The translations under genes were made by a program, and so were the position numbers. Positions 1-8,898 of a stretch of DNA of 64,000 bases are shown one piece after another. This stretch comes from Alteromonas sp. ASW11-130 (GTDB lineage: Bacteria > Pseudomonadota > Gammaproteobacteria > Enterobacterales > Alteromonadaceae): contig NZ_JAPFRE010000002.1 in assembly GCF_026183735.1 (NCBI RefSeq), forward strand, positions 62,001 to 126,000, written 5' to 3'. Each line of letters opens with the position of its first letter. Positions within the stretch are counted from its first letter, which is position 1. Under the pieces are notes generated by a model, which was not told the origin of the DNA, made no database searches, and was given only the letters and a program-made list of their open reading frames with translations.

Positions 1-288
1 GAAAAGAAGTTATGAGTGGATCGAACAAACAGAGTTTATGTGACTGTCCCACGTGAGTAAAATCGTGTTATAAGAATAACGTTCAACCGTTGCCACAATT
101 TTTGAAGCCCAACTGCGTTATTCATAAGACATATGCAACACAATTCCAAGGTTAAGTAACTTTTCAAGTGGCTGGTTTAATTCAAAAACCTAACGAACAT
201 AAACGCATAATTCGTGAACATGAAGCAGTGTCATTTGCAGAAGATAAAAGTTAGAATTCCATTTATACCGTGAAAACGAACATTTCAT
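1..288. other. Left-edge stretch without a supported gene
   Basis: The first bases read EKKL then stop on the + strand and could be the tail of a gene starting outside the window, but there is too little to support it. A short open frame ending at a TAG near position 254 (residues like NEHKRIIREHEAVSFAEDK) has no good start or ribosome site. I see nothing else here. Confidence 0.4.
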
Positions 289-1002
289 ATGCAAGCACTA
301 TACGAATGCTCATTCCTGAAAAATGTTACCTTGAAGAATCTCGTAGGCTTACCGGGTGTGTGTTATCAAAGTAATTTCGAAATCGATAACTACACAGATA
401 TGCTTTATCAAGAATTGCTGAATGCCAATCTTCATAAAACAATTAGCAATGCGGTTAAAAAACGAAAATCTGAATTTCTTGCGGGTCGTTATCTCGCTAA
501 ACTGGCCCTGCAATCTCTAGGTTCTGATGACACCTTCGTTTGCGTGGGAAAAAATAGAGCACCAATATGGCCAAAAGGGTTTATCGGATCCATTAGCCAT
601 ACAGACGATACGGCGATTTGTGCGATGGCTAAACGTAACGAAGTATCCAGGCTTGGTCTCGACATTGAAACTGTTTTACCACAAAGCGTAGCCAAGGAAA
701 TCATAAAAAGCGTACTTATTACGTCCGAATTTGCTTTGGCTGGGTCGGTTACCGAGCCAGATACACAAATGACGACGTTGATTTTTTCTGCAAAAGAAAG
801 TCTATTTAAAGCCCTATACTCTGAGGTAGGGTATTATTTTGGCTTTGAAAATGCAGAAGTGAAGGTTGTTAACACGCGTACAGGTAAATTTGTTATTGAA
901 CTTACCAGCCAGTTGACACCTTCGTTACCGGGAGGCACAAGATTTGAAGGCTTGTTTGAAATCTTAGGAAATAAAGTTTTAACAGTAATTGCCACCCCTT
1001 AA
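289..1002 (+). CDS. 4'-phosphopantetheinyl transferase (EntD/Sfp superfamily)
   Basis: Transfers the phosphopantetheine arm of CoA to a serine of carrier-protein domains, turning apo-synthases into the active form in the cytoplasm. The family motifs are visible in order: a substrate-binding stretch around residues 91-106 (PIWPKGFIGSISHT, with H104), the Mg-binding GLDIE at 123-127 (D125, E127), and FSAKESLFKAL at 166-175 with K169 and E170. At 237 residues it has the usual length of an EntD-like enzyme. No polyketide or peptide synthetase lies beside it, so its target is elsewhere; siderophore, polyunsaturated fatty acid or arylpolyene synthases are possible partners. A GTG 19 bases upstream is out of frame, so the ATG is preferred. 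Family call is firm, substrate unknown. Confidence 0.9.
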   Translation: MQALYECSFLKNVTLKNLVGLPGVCYQSNFEIDNYTDMLYQELLNANLHKTISNAVKKRKSEFLAGRYLAKLALQSLGSDDTFVCVGKNRAPIWPKGFIGSISHTDDTAICAMAKRNEVSRLGLDIETVLPQSVAKEIIKSVLITSEFALAGSVTEPDTQMTTLIFSAKESLFKALYSEVGYYFGFENAEVKVVNTRTGKFVIELTSQLTPSLPGGTRFEGLFEILGNKVLTVIATP

Positions 1003-1051
1003 CGCTATATGTTCGTTCACCCATAACGTTATATGCAATTCAAAATTCATC

Positions 1052-1080
1052 AAAGGCCTCAGTAAACGACTGAAGCCTTT
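1052..1080. terminator. Hairpin between convergent genes
   Basis: AAAGGC-CT-CAGT-loop-ACTG-AA-GCCTTT forms an interrupted ten-pair stem between the convergent transferase and permease genes. It lacks a long T-run on either side, so it is a probable but not textbook bidirectional terminator. Confidence 0.5.
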
Positions 1081-1092
1081 GCAATCCGTTAA

Positions 1093-2808
1093 TTATTCAT
1101 ATCGTAAAGCCGACGATGGCTCTAACGCTGTGGCCTTTTTTGTCGGTACTATTATGGCGGCCAATATTATTGTAGTTAACAGAACCCCTACCAGTATCAC
1201 AGTAGCAATGTACGCTGAACTGGGCAAAGCGATAAAACGACCGGCGGCTAGAAAAACCAATAGCGCAAACCCAATGCCTATGGTTAGTCCTATGCTCACC
1301 TGCCAGCCACCTTGCTTTAAGAAAAGCTTTACAATCTCACTATCTTTGGCCCCCAACGCTCTGCGGACACCAATTTCGTGGGTCTTCTTAGCAATTGCAA
1401 ACGACGTTAACCCATAGATACCACTTATTGCTAATAATAGGGCAAAGATACCGCTACCGATAATAGTGTCTCTGATTGTACCGGTCATTTTAACCACCAC
1501 ACCAACCTCATGGGCGTAGTCCTCTACGTTGGTTACGTCAAGTTGACTATCTACAGACTTTAAGGTGTCAAAAAATACGTTTTCAGCGTTAGTACCGTTA
1601 GTACGATATTTAAAAAACACTAATGCATCAGCAGCAGCATACTGAAGGCCAGAAACAAAAACTTCGTCGTATTGATGAGGTTTCTCAAGCGGTGTTCTAG
1701 AAATATTAGATACTACTCCTACTACGTTATGCCACTGTGGCTCATCATTGATAGATATCTGAATTCTTTTTCCAAGCGCTGTTTCGTTAGGCCAGTATTT
1801 ATTGGCAAAAGACTCGCTGACAACCGTTACTAATTGGTTGCTTTCCTCATCACGTAAATCGAATAACCGCCCCTGTATTAAGCGTGGTCCCATAAACTCA
1901 GGAGAACCAATTAATCCATAGACCGAGATTTTGGGCTTATCCTTTTCCTTGCTATAGCTGACACCGTCAATAGCAACTCTAAGCCGTTTAAAATTAAATC
2001 TCACTGACGAACCTTCAAATTCATTTTGCGCCGCAAGCTTTTGATTGAAGGTTCTATAAAATGAAACGCGACTTTCTTTACTTGGATAGAGCTTGTGCGG
2101 TAGCTCCATTTCTGTGTAATACAAATTGGTAAGGTCAATTCCTACATCAATATCTGTCAGTTGATTGACCTTCACTGACAAAATTGAACCGAACATGGTT
2201 ACGGCAGAAATTAATACAATTTGAAAGGTGACTAGCATTTTAGACATGCGGCCAGCGCCTTTCCCTTCGGCTCCCTTAGTTCCATCTTTAAGCACCGCAT
2301 TGAAATCTTGTCTTGCGGCTTTAAAGGCTGGCAGGAAGCAAGCTGAAAAAATGGTAAAGACCATAAATCCGAGCGCTACAGCTATAATAGGCCAATCTAG
2401 CTCCCACTTGTACCAAAATGATAGTTCGCTACCCAGCATTGATTGCATGTTTATATTGACCAAATTCAAAGCCCAGGCTACTAATAGCAATGCTGAAAAA
2501 CCACCAATAATGGTAATAATCAAGCCTTCCCACATCTGCTGCGTTATCAACCGCCACTGGGATGCCCCTAATGCTGATCGAATGGCGGTCTCTTTATTCC
2601 TTTCGATAGTTCGGGCAAACAACAAATTACCTACATTTATACAGGCTAATAGTAAGATAAAGACTGAAATAGCTATCAGTACATAGCTAATATTTTTGAA
2701 CGTTGTAGGAAGATTAAATTGCTGAAAGATATCTACCTCGCTTCTTAATAGCTCAATGCCGGGCATTTGAGCAGCTCTCGCATTAAAGGCTTCGCTTAAA
2801 TTGTGGCA
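1093..2808 (-). pseudogene. 5'-truncated MacB/FtsX-type ABC transporter permease
   Basis: The readable part holds the first FtsX core (ILLLACINVGNLLFARTIER, then two further membrane segments), a linker, a second membrane helix followed by a MacB-like periplasmic domain, and a final FtsX core (SGIYGLTSFAIAKKTHEIG ... RALGAKDSEIVKLFL). Full-length members of this double-permease family are about 800 residues. Here the first membrane helix and first periplasmic domain are missing. The frame stays open only about 14 codons upstream of the first ATG before a TGA, and those codons still look family-like (NLSEAFNARAAQ), so the 5' part seems deleted rather than misread. I found no matching pieces in the 400 bases upstream and no ATPase partner gene. 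A functional short product cannot be excluded. Confidence 0.75.
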
Positions 2809-3194
2809 TCACTTGCAGAGAAAGGATGTTTGGAGAAACCGCCACGCAAAACTTTCCCGGGGCTAAAGATAAGTGCGTCCCGGCATGAAGATAACGTAAA
2901 TTATCTTTCGCTTATTTGAAAATCAGCGCTCCCGTTTGGTAGGTTATTGAGACCTAAAGTCCACATCACTTGAAATTATAGAGCCTTTTGGCGTCCTTAT
3001 AGTTTCGTGTGCCATATTGCATTCGGTATCACATCCCGAAAATTATTGATTTGAATAACGAAGGCAAAGGACATACAGGGACTCTGCCCCTCAGAATTAG
3101 ACGTTGGAGGCCTAACTTGCCTATCAAAAAGCCCTAATTAAGCCCTAATTTTAAAAATCAGCACAATTTGAGGGGGGCTTTTCAACTTTTAGAA
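2809..3194. other. Gene-free stretch between truncated permease and tRNA
   Basis: No convincing reading frame or RNA. It lies on the 3' side of the tRNA-fMet gene and next to the point where the permease gene is cut off, so it may be an old deletion or integration scar. I did not find a copy of the tRNA 3' end in it. Confidence 0.4.
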
Positions 3195-3196
3195 AC

Positions 3197-3224
3197 AAAA
3201 AAAGCCCTGAAAAATCAGGGCTTT
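3197..3224 (-). terminator. Rho-independent terminator of tRNA-fMet
   Basis: On the minus strand AAAGCCCTGA-loop-TCAGGGCTTT is a perfect ten-pair stem with a four-base loop followed by a T-run, starting a few bases after the encoded CCA of the tRNA. Confidence 0.9.
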
Positions 3225-3229
3225 AAATG

Positions 3230-3306
<77 letters not shown>

Positions 3307-3362
3307 TCTGAATTGGTTTTGAAGGCTTGCCGTGTTTGGCCGTTGCCGTTCAAGATGTGCGT

Positions 3363-3390
3363 ATTATACATAGGGAATTAAACTTGGCAA
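3363..3390 (-). promoter_or_regulatory. Sigma70 promoter of tRNA-fMet
   Basis: On the minus strand a -35 TTGCCA and a -10 TATAAT are separated by 16 bases, about 60 bases upstream of the tRNA. The -10 is followed by ACGCAC. Confidence 0.85.
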
Positions 3391-3476
3391 GCGGTCTTTT
3401 AAATTAATTTCAACTTTGAGAACCGTTTGCTCACTTAACGCCCAAGATGATCAATAATGCAACGAATAAACCGCTT

Positions 3477-3779
3477 TTATTTAAATTTTTCCATTTTTTC
3501 AGCCATGGTAAAATCCAAATCACTTAAGCCATCCACATCATGGGTAGTGAGTGTTACCTCTACTTTATTATAGACGTTAAACCACTCAGGGTGATGATTT
3601 AGTTTTTCAGCCCAGATCGCAATTTGTGACATCCACCCAAATGCACGAATGAAGCTTTTGAATTTAAAGGTTTTTGTTATTTTGTCGCCATCTAAACGCC
3701 ACTGCTCATCAGAGCTGAATGTTTCATTCAGCTTATTTAGTGCTTCTTTTACCTGCGATTCATCTAACTTTGTAGTCAT
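3477..3779 (-). CDS. phhB: Pterin-4a-carbinolamine dehydratase
   Basis: Recycles 4a-hydroxytetrahydrobiopterin, the cofactor product of aromatic amino acid hydroxylases. The 100-residue length and the motif [19 protein letters not shown] (residues about 61-79) followed by DVDGLSDLD are the family signature, including the catalytic histidine pair. A GGAG ribosome site precedes the ATG. No phenylalanine hydroxylase gene is adjacent, so the partner enzyme must be elsewhere, or the protein serves a general pterin-salvage role. Confidence 0.92.
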   Translation of the reverse strand: MTTKLDESQVKEALNKLNETFSSDEQWRLDGDKITKTFKFKSFIRAFGWMSQIAIWAEKLNHHPEWFNVYNKVEVTLTTHDVDGLSDLDFTMAEKMEKFK

Positions 3780-4080
3780 TTTATTGCTCCAGCATTATCA
3801 AATTGTTCAGTTTTAATATTTAAACATTGCTTACTTCCCTCGCCAATAACCGATGGGAAATAGTCTGGCATGACCGTGGTATTAGCTTTACACATATTGG
3901 CGGGAGATGAATCTAATTTTTGTCAGGATTTCATAAACCATGCAACATTTTCAGAAAGGGGAAACTCCTACGTCTTGTCACTACATTACTATGGGGGTGC
4001 TATCACCTGATCCAATCTAATAAGTGCTGGAACAATAATTGTATGAATTGGGCTTAGATAAATTAGAAATGAATGGATAG
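3780..4080. other. Divergent intergenic region phhB / mscS-like
   Basis: About 300 AT-rich bases that must hold the promoters of both flanking genes. I see no further gene and no promoter strong enough to name. Confidence 0.4.
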
Positions 4081-5016
4081 ATGGATTTCCCGGATATAGA
4101 AAAGATTTATACGTTAATAGATGAGAAACTGCAGAGCTGGATAGAAAATGGGATCAAGCATGTTCCCAATCTGATTGTTGCTCTCTTTATTGCTATCGCA
4201 TTTGGAATTGTCGCCAAGATTGTTGGGAATCTGCTAAATAAGGTTTTTACGAAAACTTTTGAATCGACACAGATAGCTTCTCTACTTACTTCAATTTGTA
4301 AAATTCTAATACTTATCGCGGGAATATTTCTCGCTCTCGACTTTGTTGGACTAAAAGGCACAGTTACATCCCTTTTAGCAGGGGCAGGTATAGTTGGCCT
4401 TGCTATTGGTTTTGCTTTCCAAGATCTCACTGAAAACTTTATTGCTGGTATTGCTATGGGGATTCGCAAGCCATTCGAGATTGGAGATGTAATAAAGGCA
4501 GAAGGAGTATTTGGCACCGTGGAATCCATTAATCTACGAAATACCCATGTGGAAACGTTTTACGGTCAACGAGAAATCATTCCAAATAAAATCTTATTCA
4601 GAAATATTCTAACTAACTACAGCGTATTAGGATATCGACGAATAGAAGTACCTGTGGGGATTTCTTATGCAGATGATCCTGTTGAAGCTCGAAAAGTAAT
4701 AGTTGAAGCAATAAATAAAAAAAACTACGTCATACGCAAGGATGAAACGGCAGTTTATGCTCAGTCATTTGGCGACAGTAGTGTTAACCTTCTCGTTTGG
4801 TTTTGGATTAGCTATCCCGGTGATCCAGGCTTTATGGAAGTCAGACATGACGCTGTCGTTACCGTGAGACAGGCATTAGACGATGCAGGTATCCTCATTC
4901 CCTTCCCTATTCGAACATTGGATTTTAACGCTAAGGGGAGCGATAACTTAAACGATATGCTGGTTGACAACGGAAGTACCGCAGGTGATAAACGTGCAGA
5001 GGGAAGAAGTGAATAG
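4081..5016 (+). CDS. Small-conductance mechanosensitive channel (MscS family)
   Basis: An inner-membrane channel that opens under membrane tension and releases solutes on osmotic downshock. Three membrane helices are visible in the first 130 residues. The third is the glycine/alanine-rich pore helix (TSLLAGAGIVGLAIGFAFQD), followed by the family's conserved beta-domain start (LTENFIAGIAMGIRKPFEIGD) and a cytoplasmic C-terminal region. At 311 residues it is slightly longer than E. coli MscS, with a polar tail. The ribosome site is weak. It is a single gene without an evident operon. Confidence 0.93.
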   Translation: MDFPDIEKIYTLIDEKLQSWIENGIKHVPNLIVALFIAIAFGIVAKIVGNLLNKVFTKTFESTQIASLLTSICKILILIAGIFLALDFVGLKGTVTSLLAGAGIVGLAIGFAFQDLTENFIAGIAMGIRKPFEIGDVIKAEGVFGTVESINLRNTHVETFYGQREIIPNKILFRNILTNYSVLGYRRIEVPVGISYADDPVEARKVIVEAINKKNYVIRKDETAVYAQSFGDSSVNLLVWFWISYPGDPGFMEVRHDAVVTVRQALDDAGILIPFPIRTLDFNAKGSDNLNDMLVDNGSTAGDKRAEGRSE

Positions 5017-5280
5017 GTAAGAAGTGTCGGGGTAAAACAGCGTTCGAGTAATGCGAAAGAAGCAAAGCCAAAAGATGCGTGAAAAAAGCGAAGTTAATTA
5101 AGAATAAAAGTTTTGACCGCTAAATATAACGCCTACCGCTTAATGTATTAAACCCTATACCTACGTATCATACGGACTATTTTTTAATCATGTAAAGTTA
5201 TCTTTAATAAACTCGAAGAAATTGTTAATGCGTAAACACTAACGACGCTTTCCAAAAGATTTTTGTTCGAGGAATTCATC

Positions 5281-5676
5281 ATGTTGAAAGTAGTTAAATC
5301 ATCTCTTGTAGTAGCAGTTGCAATGTTAGGTATGTCAGGCACGGCACACGCCGGTATTGAAGACGATCTTGCCAATATATGTACGATCGTTCAAGCCGAT
5401 GATAAGGGTGAATTGCGCAAAAAAATGCGTCGAGTGCAATCTGACTATCGCTTAAAGCTTAACGACTATTATTCAGGGATAAGTTGTGGTGGAAATAGCC
5501 TAATCCGAACTGCAATACTTTCAAACGCAATAGAAGTTGGAACATTAATGGTTAAGAAAATGCCTAAATCCGACTTGTCAGCCCCCGAAAGTGATGGCAA
5601 AACATTGCAGGCTTGGATTAATGAAAAAGGCTTGCAGAGTAGCCCTATTCACGCCGAATTAATTGACCGCATGTAA
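5281..5676 (+). CDS. DUF3718 secreted protein, copy 1
   Basis: A 131-residue protein with a signal peptide (cleavage expected after GTAHA) and the DUF3718 core (DDLANICTIVQADDKGELRK ... GISCGGNSLIRTA) with two cysteines that could form a disulfide. The ATG at 5281 is chosen over an upstream in-frame codon because an AGGA site sits just before it and because the paralogue downstream starts identically. Function of the family is unknown; it is common in Alteromonadales and Shewanella. It has its own terminator. Confidence 0.88.
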   Translation: MLKVVKSSLVVAVAMLGMSGTAHAGIEDDLANICTIVQADDKGELRKKMRRVQSDYRLKLNDYYSGISCGGNSLIRTAILSNAIEVGTLMVKKMPKSDLSAPESDGKTLQAWINEKGLQSSPIHAELIDRM

Positions 5677-5720
5677 CCTATTATACACCGCAGCTCCACA
5701 GCGGCGGTCTCCCTATTAAG

Positions 5721-5746
5721 GCTCCATTTACTGGAGCTTTTTTTTT
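5721..5746 (+). terminator. Rho-independent terminator
   Basis: GCTCCA-TTTAC-TGGAGC followed by nine T residues, 45 bases after the stop codon of the first DUF3718 gene. Confidence 0.9.
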
Positions 5747-6521
5747 ATGTATTACCATAAACGAACGATAACAGATATATACCAATTGAATGTTACTATT
5801 GGAGTAACAACTTTACGTAAATATTTGCTGCCTGAGACCCACATAGTATTACTTATATTTCTTAAATTGCTATACATGTGATTGGCTGTTTAGAACCGAA
5901 CAAAAAAATCATCGTTGTGAAAAGCTACGAATATTTTGATGAAAAAACGGCCTCCCCCACACAAGCTAAATAGGAATGTGCCGGGGTGTCAAAAAAACAC
6001 CTTCTATTTACTATTTACTATTTACAGCCACAATACCAAGCGAAATGATCTCAATTTTTACGGGGAGAGCGAGGTATGTAGTGAGTAAGTTAATTAAATC
6101 GTAGATAACCACTCCCCTCACCCTATCGAACTAAAACCAACGATTTATATTGGAACGACGTTACTTGTCCGTTATCCACACTAGCAGGAAACGCTAACAT
6201 ATTATTAGCCGCATAAAAAAACAGTTTGTACTGGCCCATAAGGAAATTTTAAATTTATTTCTGGAATGCAGCAATCGAGCTTCAATGCACCTTACACACT
6301 AGATTCAGCTTTTATCACAATTCAAGAAACTCGAACTTTTAATTAATTATCAATGACATACAAGCAACCTCAGAACCAGGCAAGCATCAAACCTCACCAC
6401 CTGATTACGTATAACCTTGCATACCTTGTTATTAGCTAAAATGTTTTTCTTAGCCACAGAATGCCGTTTAATGCTTCCCGAACAAAACAACCCCCAACAA
6501 AAAATTTATAGGAATTTAACC
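5747..6521. other. Long intergenic region between the DUF3718 paralogues
   Basis: About 775 bases without a supported gene. It contains a three-unit heptamer array and should contain the promoter of the second paralogue. Its size suggests that the two genes are separate transcription units despite their similarity. Confidence 0.5.
6004..6025. repeat. Heptamer tandem repeat, (CTATTTA)x3
   Basis: Three perfect copies of a seven-base unit plus one base. Read on the other strand the unit is GTAAATA, close to the GTAATAA, GTAAGAA and GTAAAAA units found elsewhere in this window. Confidence 0.9.
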
Positions 6522-6917
6522 ATGTTGAAAATTGTTAAAACCTCCCTTGCCATCGCAGTTGCTTCTTTAACTTTTGCTAACGTCGCACAAGCTGCAGTCG
6601 AAGATGATTTAGCCAATATCTGTACTATTGTTGAAGCAGATGACAAAGGCGAACTACGTAAGAAAATGCGTCGCGTACAATCTGACTACCGCCTTAAGTT
6701 ACACGATTACTATACAGGTATCAGCTGCAACGGTAATAGCCTTATTCGCACTGCGTTAGCTAATAATGCTGTTGAAGTCGGTACGCTATTAGTTAAAAAG
6801 ATGCCTAAATCAGACCTACAACAACCCGAAGCAGATGGTAAAACGTTGCAGGCGTGGATTAGCGAAAATGGCTTATCAAGCAATCCAATCGCAGTAGAGC
6901 TTCAAGGCCGCATCTAA
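6522..6917 (+). CDS. DUF3718 secreted protein, copy 2
   Basis: Same length (131 residues) as copy 1 and aligned without gaps; I count 97 identical positions, about 74 percent. The middle (ADDKGELRKKMRRVQSDYRL) is unchanged and most differences lie in the signal peptide and at the C-terminus. Signal peptide ends at VAQA. The ATG is preceded by AGGAAT; longer upstream codons are ignored because both paralogues share the MLK start. Probably a tandem duplicate kept for dosage or different regulation; biochemical role unknown. Confidence 0.88.
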   Translation: MLKIVKTSLAIAVASLTFANVAQAAVEDDLANICTIVEADDKGELRKKMRRVQSDYRLKLHDYYTGISCNGNSLIRTALANNAVEVGTLLVKKMPKSDLQQPEADGKTLQAWISENGLSSNPIAVELQGRI

Positions 6918-6977
6918 ACCGATTACATGAAAACCATGTGACTAGTTTCAACATGGTCGCGGATATTACTCCGCCCC

Positions 6978-7009
6978 AGTGGCTCCTTTAAGGAGCCACT
7001 TTCTTTTAT
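6978..7009 (+). terminator. Rho-independent terminator
   Basis: AGTGGCTCCT-TTA-AGGAGCCACT, a perfect ten-pair stem with a three-base loop, followed by TTCTTTT. Confidence 0.92.
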
Positions 7010-7322
7010 ACTTCCCTTTCTTACCTGGCGTATAGAACCTTATTTTCAAAGCCAATCGTTTATGGTTACTAGGCGTTGCTGCCTCAAAAATCACGTGTCT
7101 TTTTCTAGCGTGTAATTTCACCGAAAGTGAGTGACAAAGGGTTAATATTATACATCCTAAACGGCATTGGAGAGTCCTTTCTCATTGCATAGAACTGGCT
7201 GGGTATGTAATTTAATACCAGCGTATTTCAATGATGCTATCTTCTCCCCGCCGTTTGGTCTTTAATTAGTTTGTACCGAATTATTCAGCGCTACAAAGAT
7301 TCCGAAAAGGAGCAAACAATAA
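7010..7322. other. Intergenic region upstream of small secreted protein
   Basis: About 310 bases without a supported gene. It presumably carries the promoter of the following small gene. I see no clear operator. Confidence 0.4.
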
Positions 7323-7604
7323 ATGAAAAAATTGGCGATAGTTTTTTTAACTGCATCTATGCTTGGCCTGAGCGTTTCCTCTTTTGCTCTAGAAACAGCT
7401 TTACCGGAACAGCACACAACTATATTGAGTCTTAGCGAGAAGAAAGCACGCTATTCATCTATACATCAACTTACGTCTTTTATACTGGCGAAAAATGCCA
7501 CTATAAACTCGGACCTACGCAATAATGATTTAATATTGCAAACTACCCAGCAAAATTCGTTAAGTCACAAAAAGTTACCAGCCACCCTTATTGCGGTTCG
7601 ATAG
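7323..7604 (+). CDS. Small secreted protein of unknown function
   Basis: A 93-residue protein with a clear signal peptide (MKKLAIVFLTASMLGLSVSS, cleavage near SSFA), leaving about 70 residues rich in Ser, Thr, Asn and Leu and without cysteine. I do not recognise a family. The reading frame is supported by a strong AAGGAG ribosome site, the signal peptide and a terminator shortly after. It is likely periplasmic or released. Confidence 0.7.
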   Translation: MKKLAIVFLTASMLGLSVSSFALETALPEQHTTILSLSEKKARYSSIHQLTSFILAKNATINSDLRNNDLILQTTQQNSLSHKKLPATLIAVR

Positions 7605-7690
7605 CATCTTAATTCGATACTATAATAAGCATTGGTAAAATGTTGCGATATAAATGATTCAACATGGCATGCAGAGTGTTCTGCAACCCC

Positions 7691-7719
7691 AAACGGCTTC
7701 CTTAGGGAAGCCGTTTTCT
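7691..7719. terminator. Bidirectional rho-independent terminator
   Basis: AAACGGCTTCC-loop-GGAAGCCGTTT with a T-rich tail on the + strand, between the small secreted gene and the convergent oxidoreductase. Confidence 0.88.
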
Positions 7720-7720
7720 T

Positions 7721-8695
7721 TTAAATGGTTAAGATTAATTTACCTTTAACTTCCCGATTCATTAATTGATTTAAAGCAGTTGCAGCTTCACTTAAAGGAT
7801 ATGTCTGCGCAATATGAACCTCAATATCCCCGGCCATAGCCCAGGAAAACAACTCGTTCATATTGTGCCTGAATACTTCTGGTTCTTTTTGGGTAAACTG
7901 CCCCCAGAACACGCCCACCAGCGAAAACCCTTTTACTAAGGCTAAATTTGCGGCCAGTTTCGGGATCTCTCCACTGGCATAACCAACAGTTAATAGACGC
8001 CCTCCCCATGCCATGGCTCGAGCACAAGCATGAAAGGCATCTCCACCTACGCAGTCATATACCACGTCAATGCCTTTTCCCTGCGTCAATTCCTTTAGCG
8101 TCTCTTTCAGATCTTTTTCCATATAATTGATAGTTTCATCAGCACCATACTTTTGAGCAAGCTGAAGTTTTTCTTCAGTAGAGCAGACTGCGATAACTTT
8201 TGCCCCCATCCGTTTACCGATTTGAACCGCGGCGAGGCCAGTGCCGCCAGCAGCACCTGTAACCAATAAGGTTTCTCCCTGGCCAAGCTGCGCCCTCTGT
8301 TTTAGGGCATGATGAGCTGTAGCATGGGCGGTAACTAAACCGGCCGCAGCGTGTTCGGTGACGCCTTCAGGTATTGGCATAACTTGTGATGCGGGTAGAG
8401 CAACCTTTTCCGCAAAACCGCCTAATTGATTTATACCAACTACGCGATCGCCATCTTTAAATGAAGTGACATTTTTGCCGCACTTTAAAATTGTTCCAGC
8501 GACCTCATTACCTGGGATAAAGGGGAAATCCGGTTGCATCTGATACAACCCTTGTACTAATAATGCATCTGGAAAATTGACACCCGCAGCTGTTACACCA
8601 ATCAGAATTTCATTGTCACCGACTTCCGGATCTTCGACATCCGTGTAAGTTAACTGCTCAACTGGCCCGAATTCATTACAAACGATGGCTTTCAT
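7721..8695 (-). CDS. NADPH:quinone oxidoreductase-like, MDR superfamily
   Basis: A 324-residue medium-chain dehydrogenase/reductase of the quinone oxidoreductase branch, reducing quinones or enones with NAD(P)H in the cytoplasm. The N-terminal GroES-like half (AAGVNFPDALLVQGLYQ) lacks the zinc-ligand cysteines of alcohol dehydrogenases. The nucleotide-binding Rossmann motif GAAGGTGLAAVQIG lies near residue 145. The closing VKGKLIL is typical. Length is normal and it appears to be a single gene. Substrate cannot be told from sequence. Confidence 0.88.
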   Translation of the reverse strand: MKAIVCNEFGPVEQLTYTDVEDPEVGDNEILIGVTAAGVNFPDALLVQGLYQMQPDFPFIPGNEVAGTILKCGKNVTSFKDGDRVVGINQLGGFAEKVALPASQVMPIPEGVTEHAAAGLVTAHATAHHALKQRAQLGQGETLLVTGAAGGTGLAAVQIGKRMGAKVIAVCSTEEKLQLAQKYGADETINYMEKDLKETLKELTQGKGIDVVYDCVGGDAFHACARAMAWGGRLLTVGYASGEIPKLAANLALVKGFSLVGVFWGQFTQKEPEVFRHNMNELFSWAMAGDIEVHIAQTYPLSEAATALNQLMNREVKGKLILTI

Positions 8696-8898
8696 CTTAT
8701 TCCTTGCTCGTGTTATTGAGAATGGGTTCTTGATTTATACCTTATAGACGTAAAGTCAATTTATTAGCATTACACGTCCTCCCATACTTTAGACCACATT
8801 TGATTTAATAGGCTAGGAATATAAACAAAAGTAAGTTATAACCAATCTTCAATAAATTAATGTTTTACAGATGAATTTCATTTAAAGAAGCTTTATAC

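Noticed and set aside
289..1002. Phosphopantetheinyl transferase as the edge of a secondary-metabolite cluster
   Set aside because: None of the neighbours inside the window is a synthase, carrier protein or tailoring enzyme.
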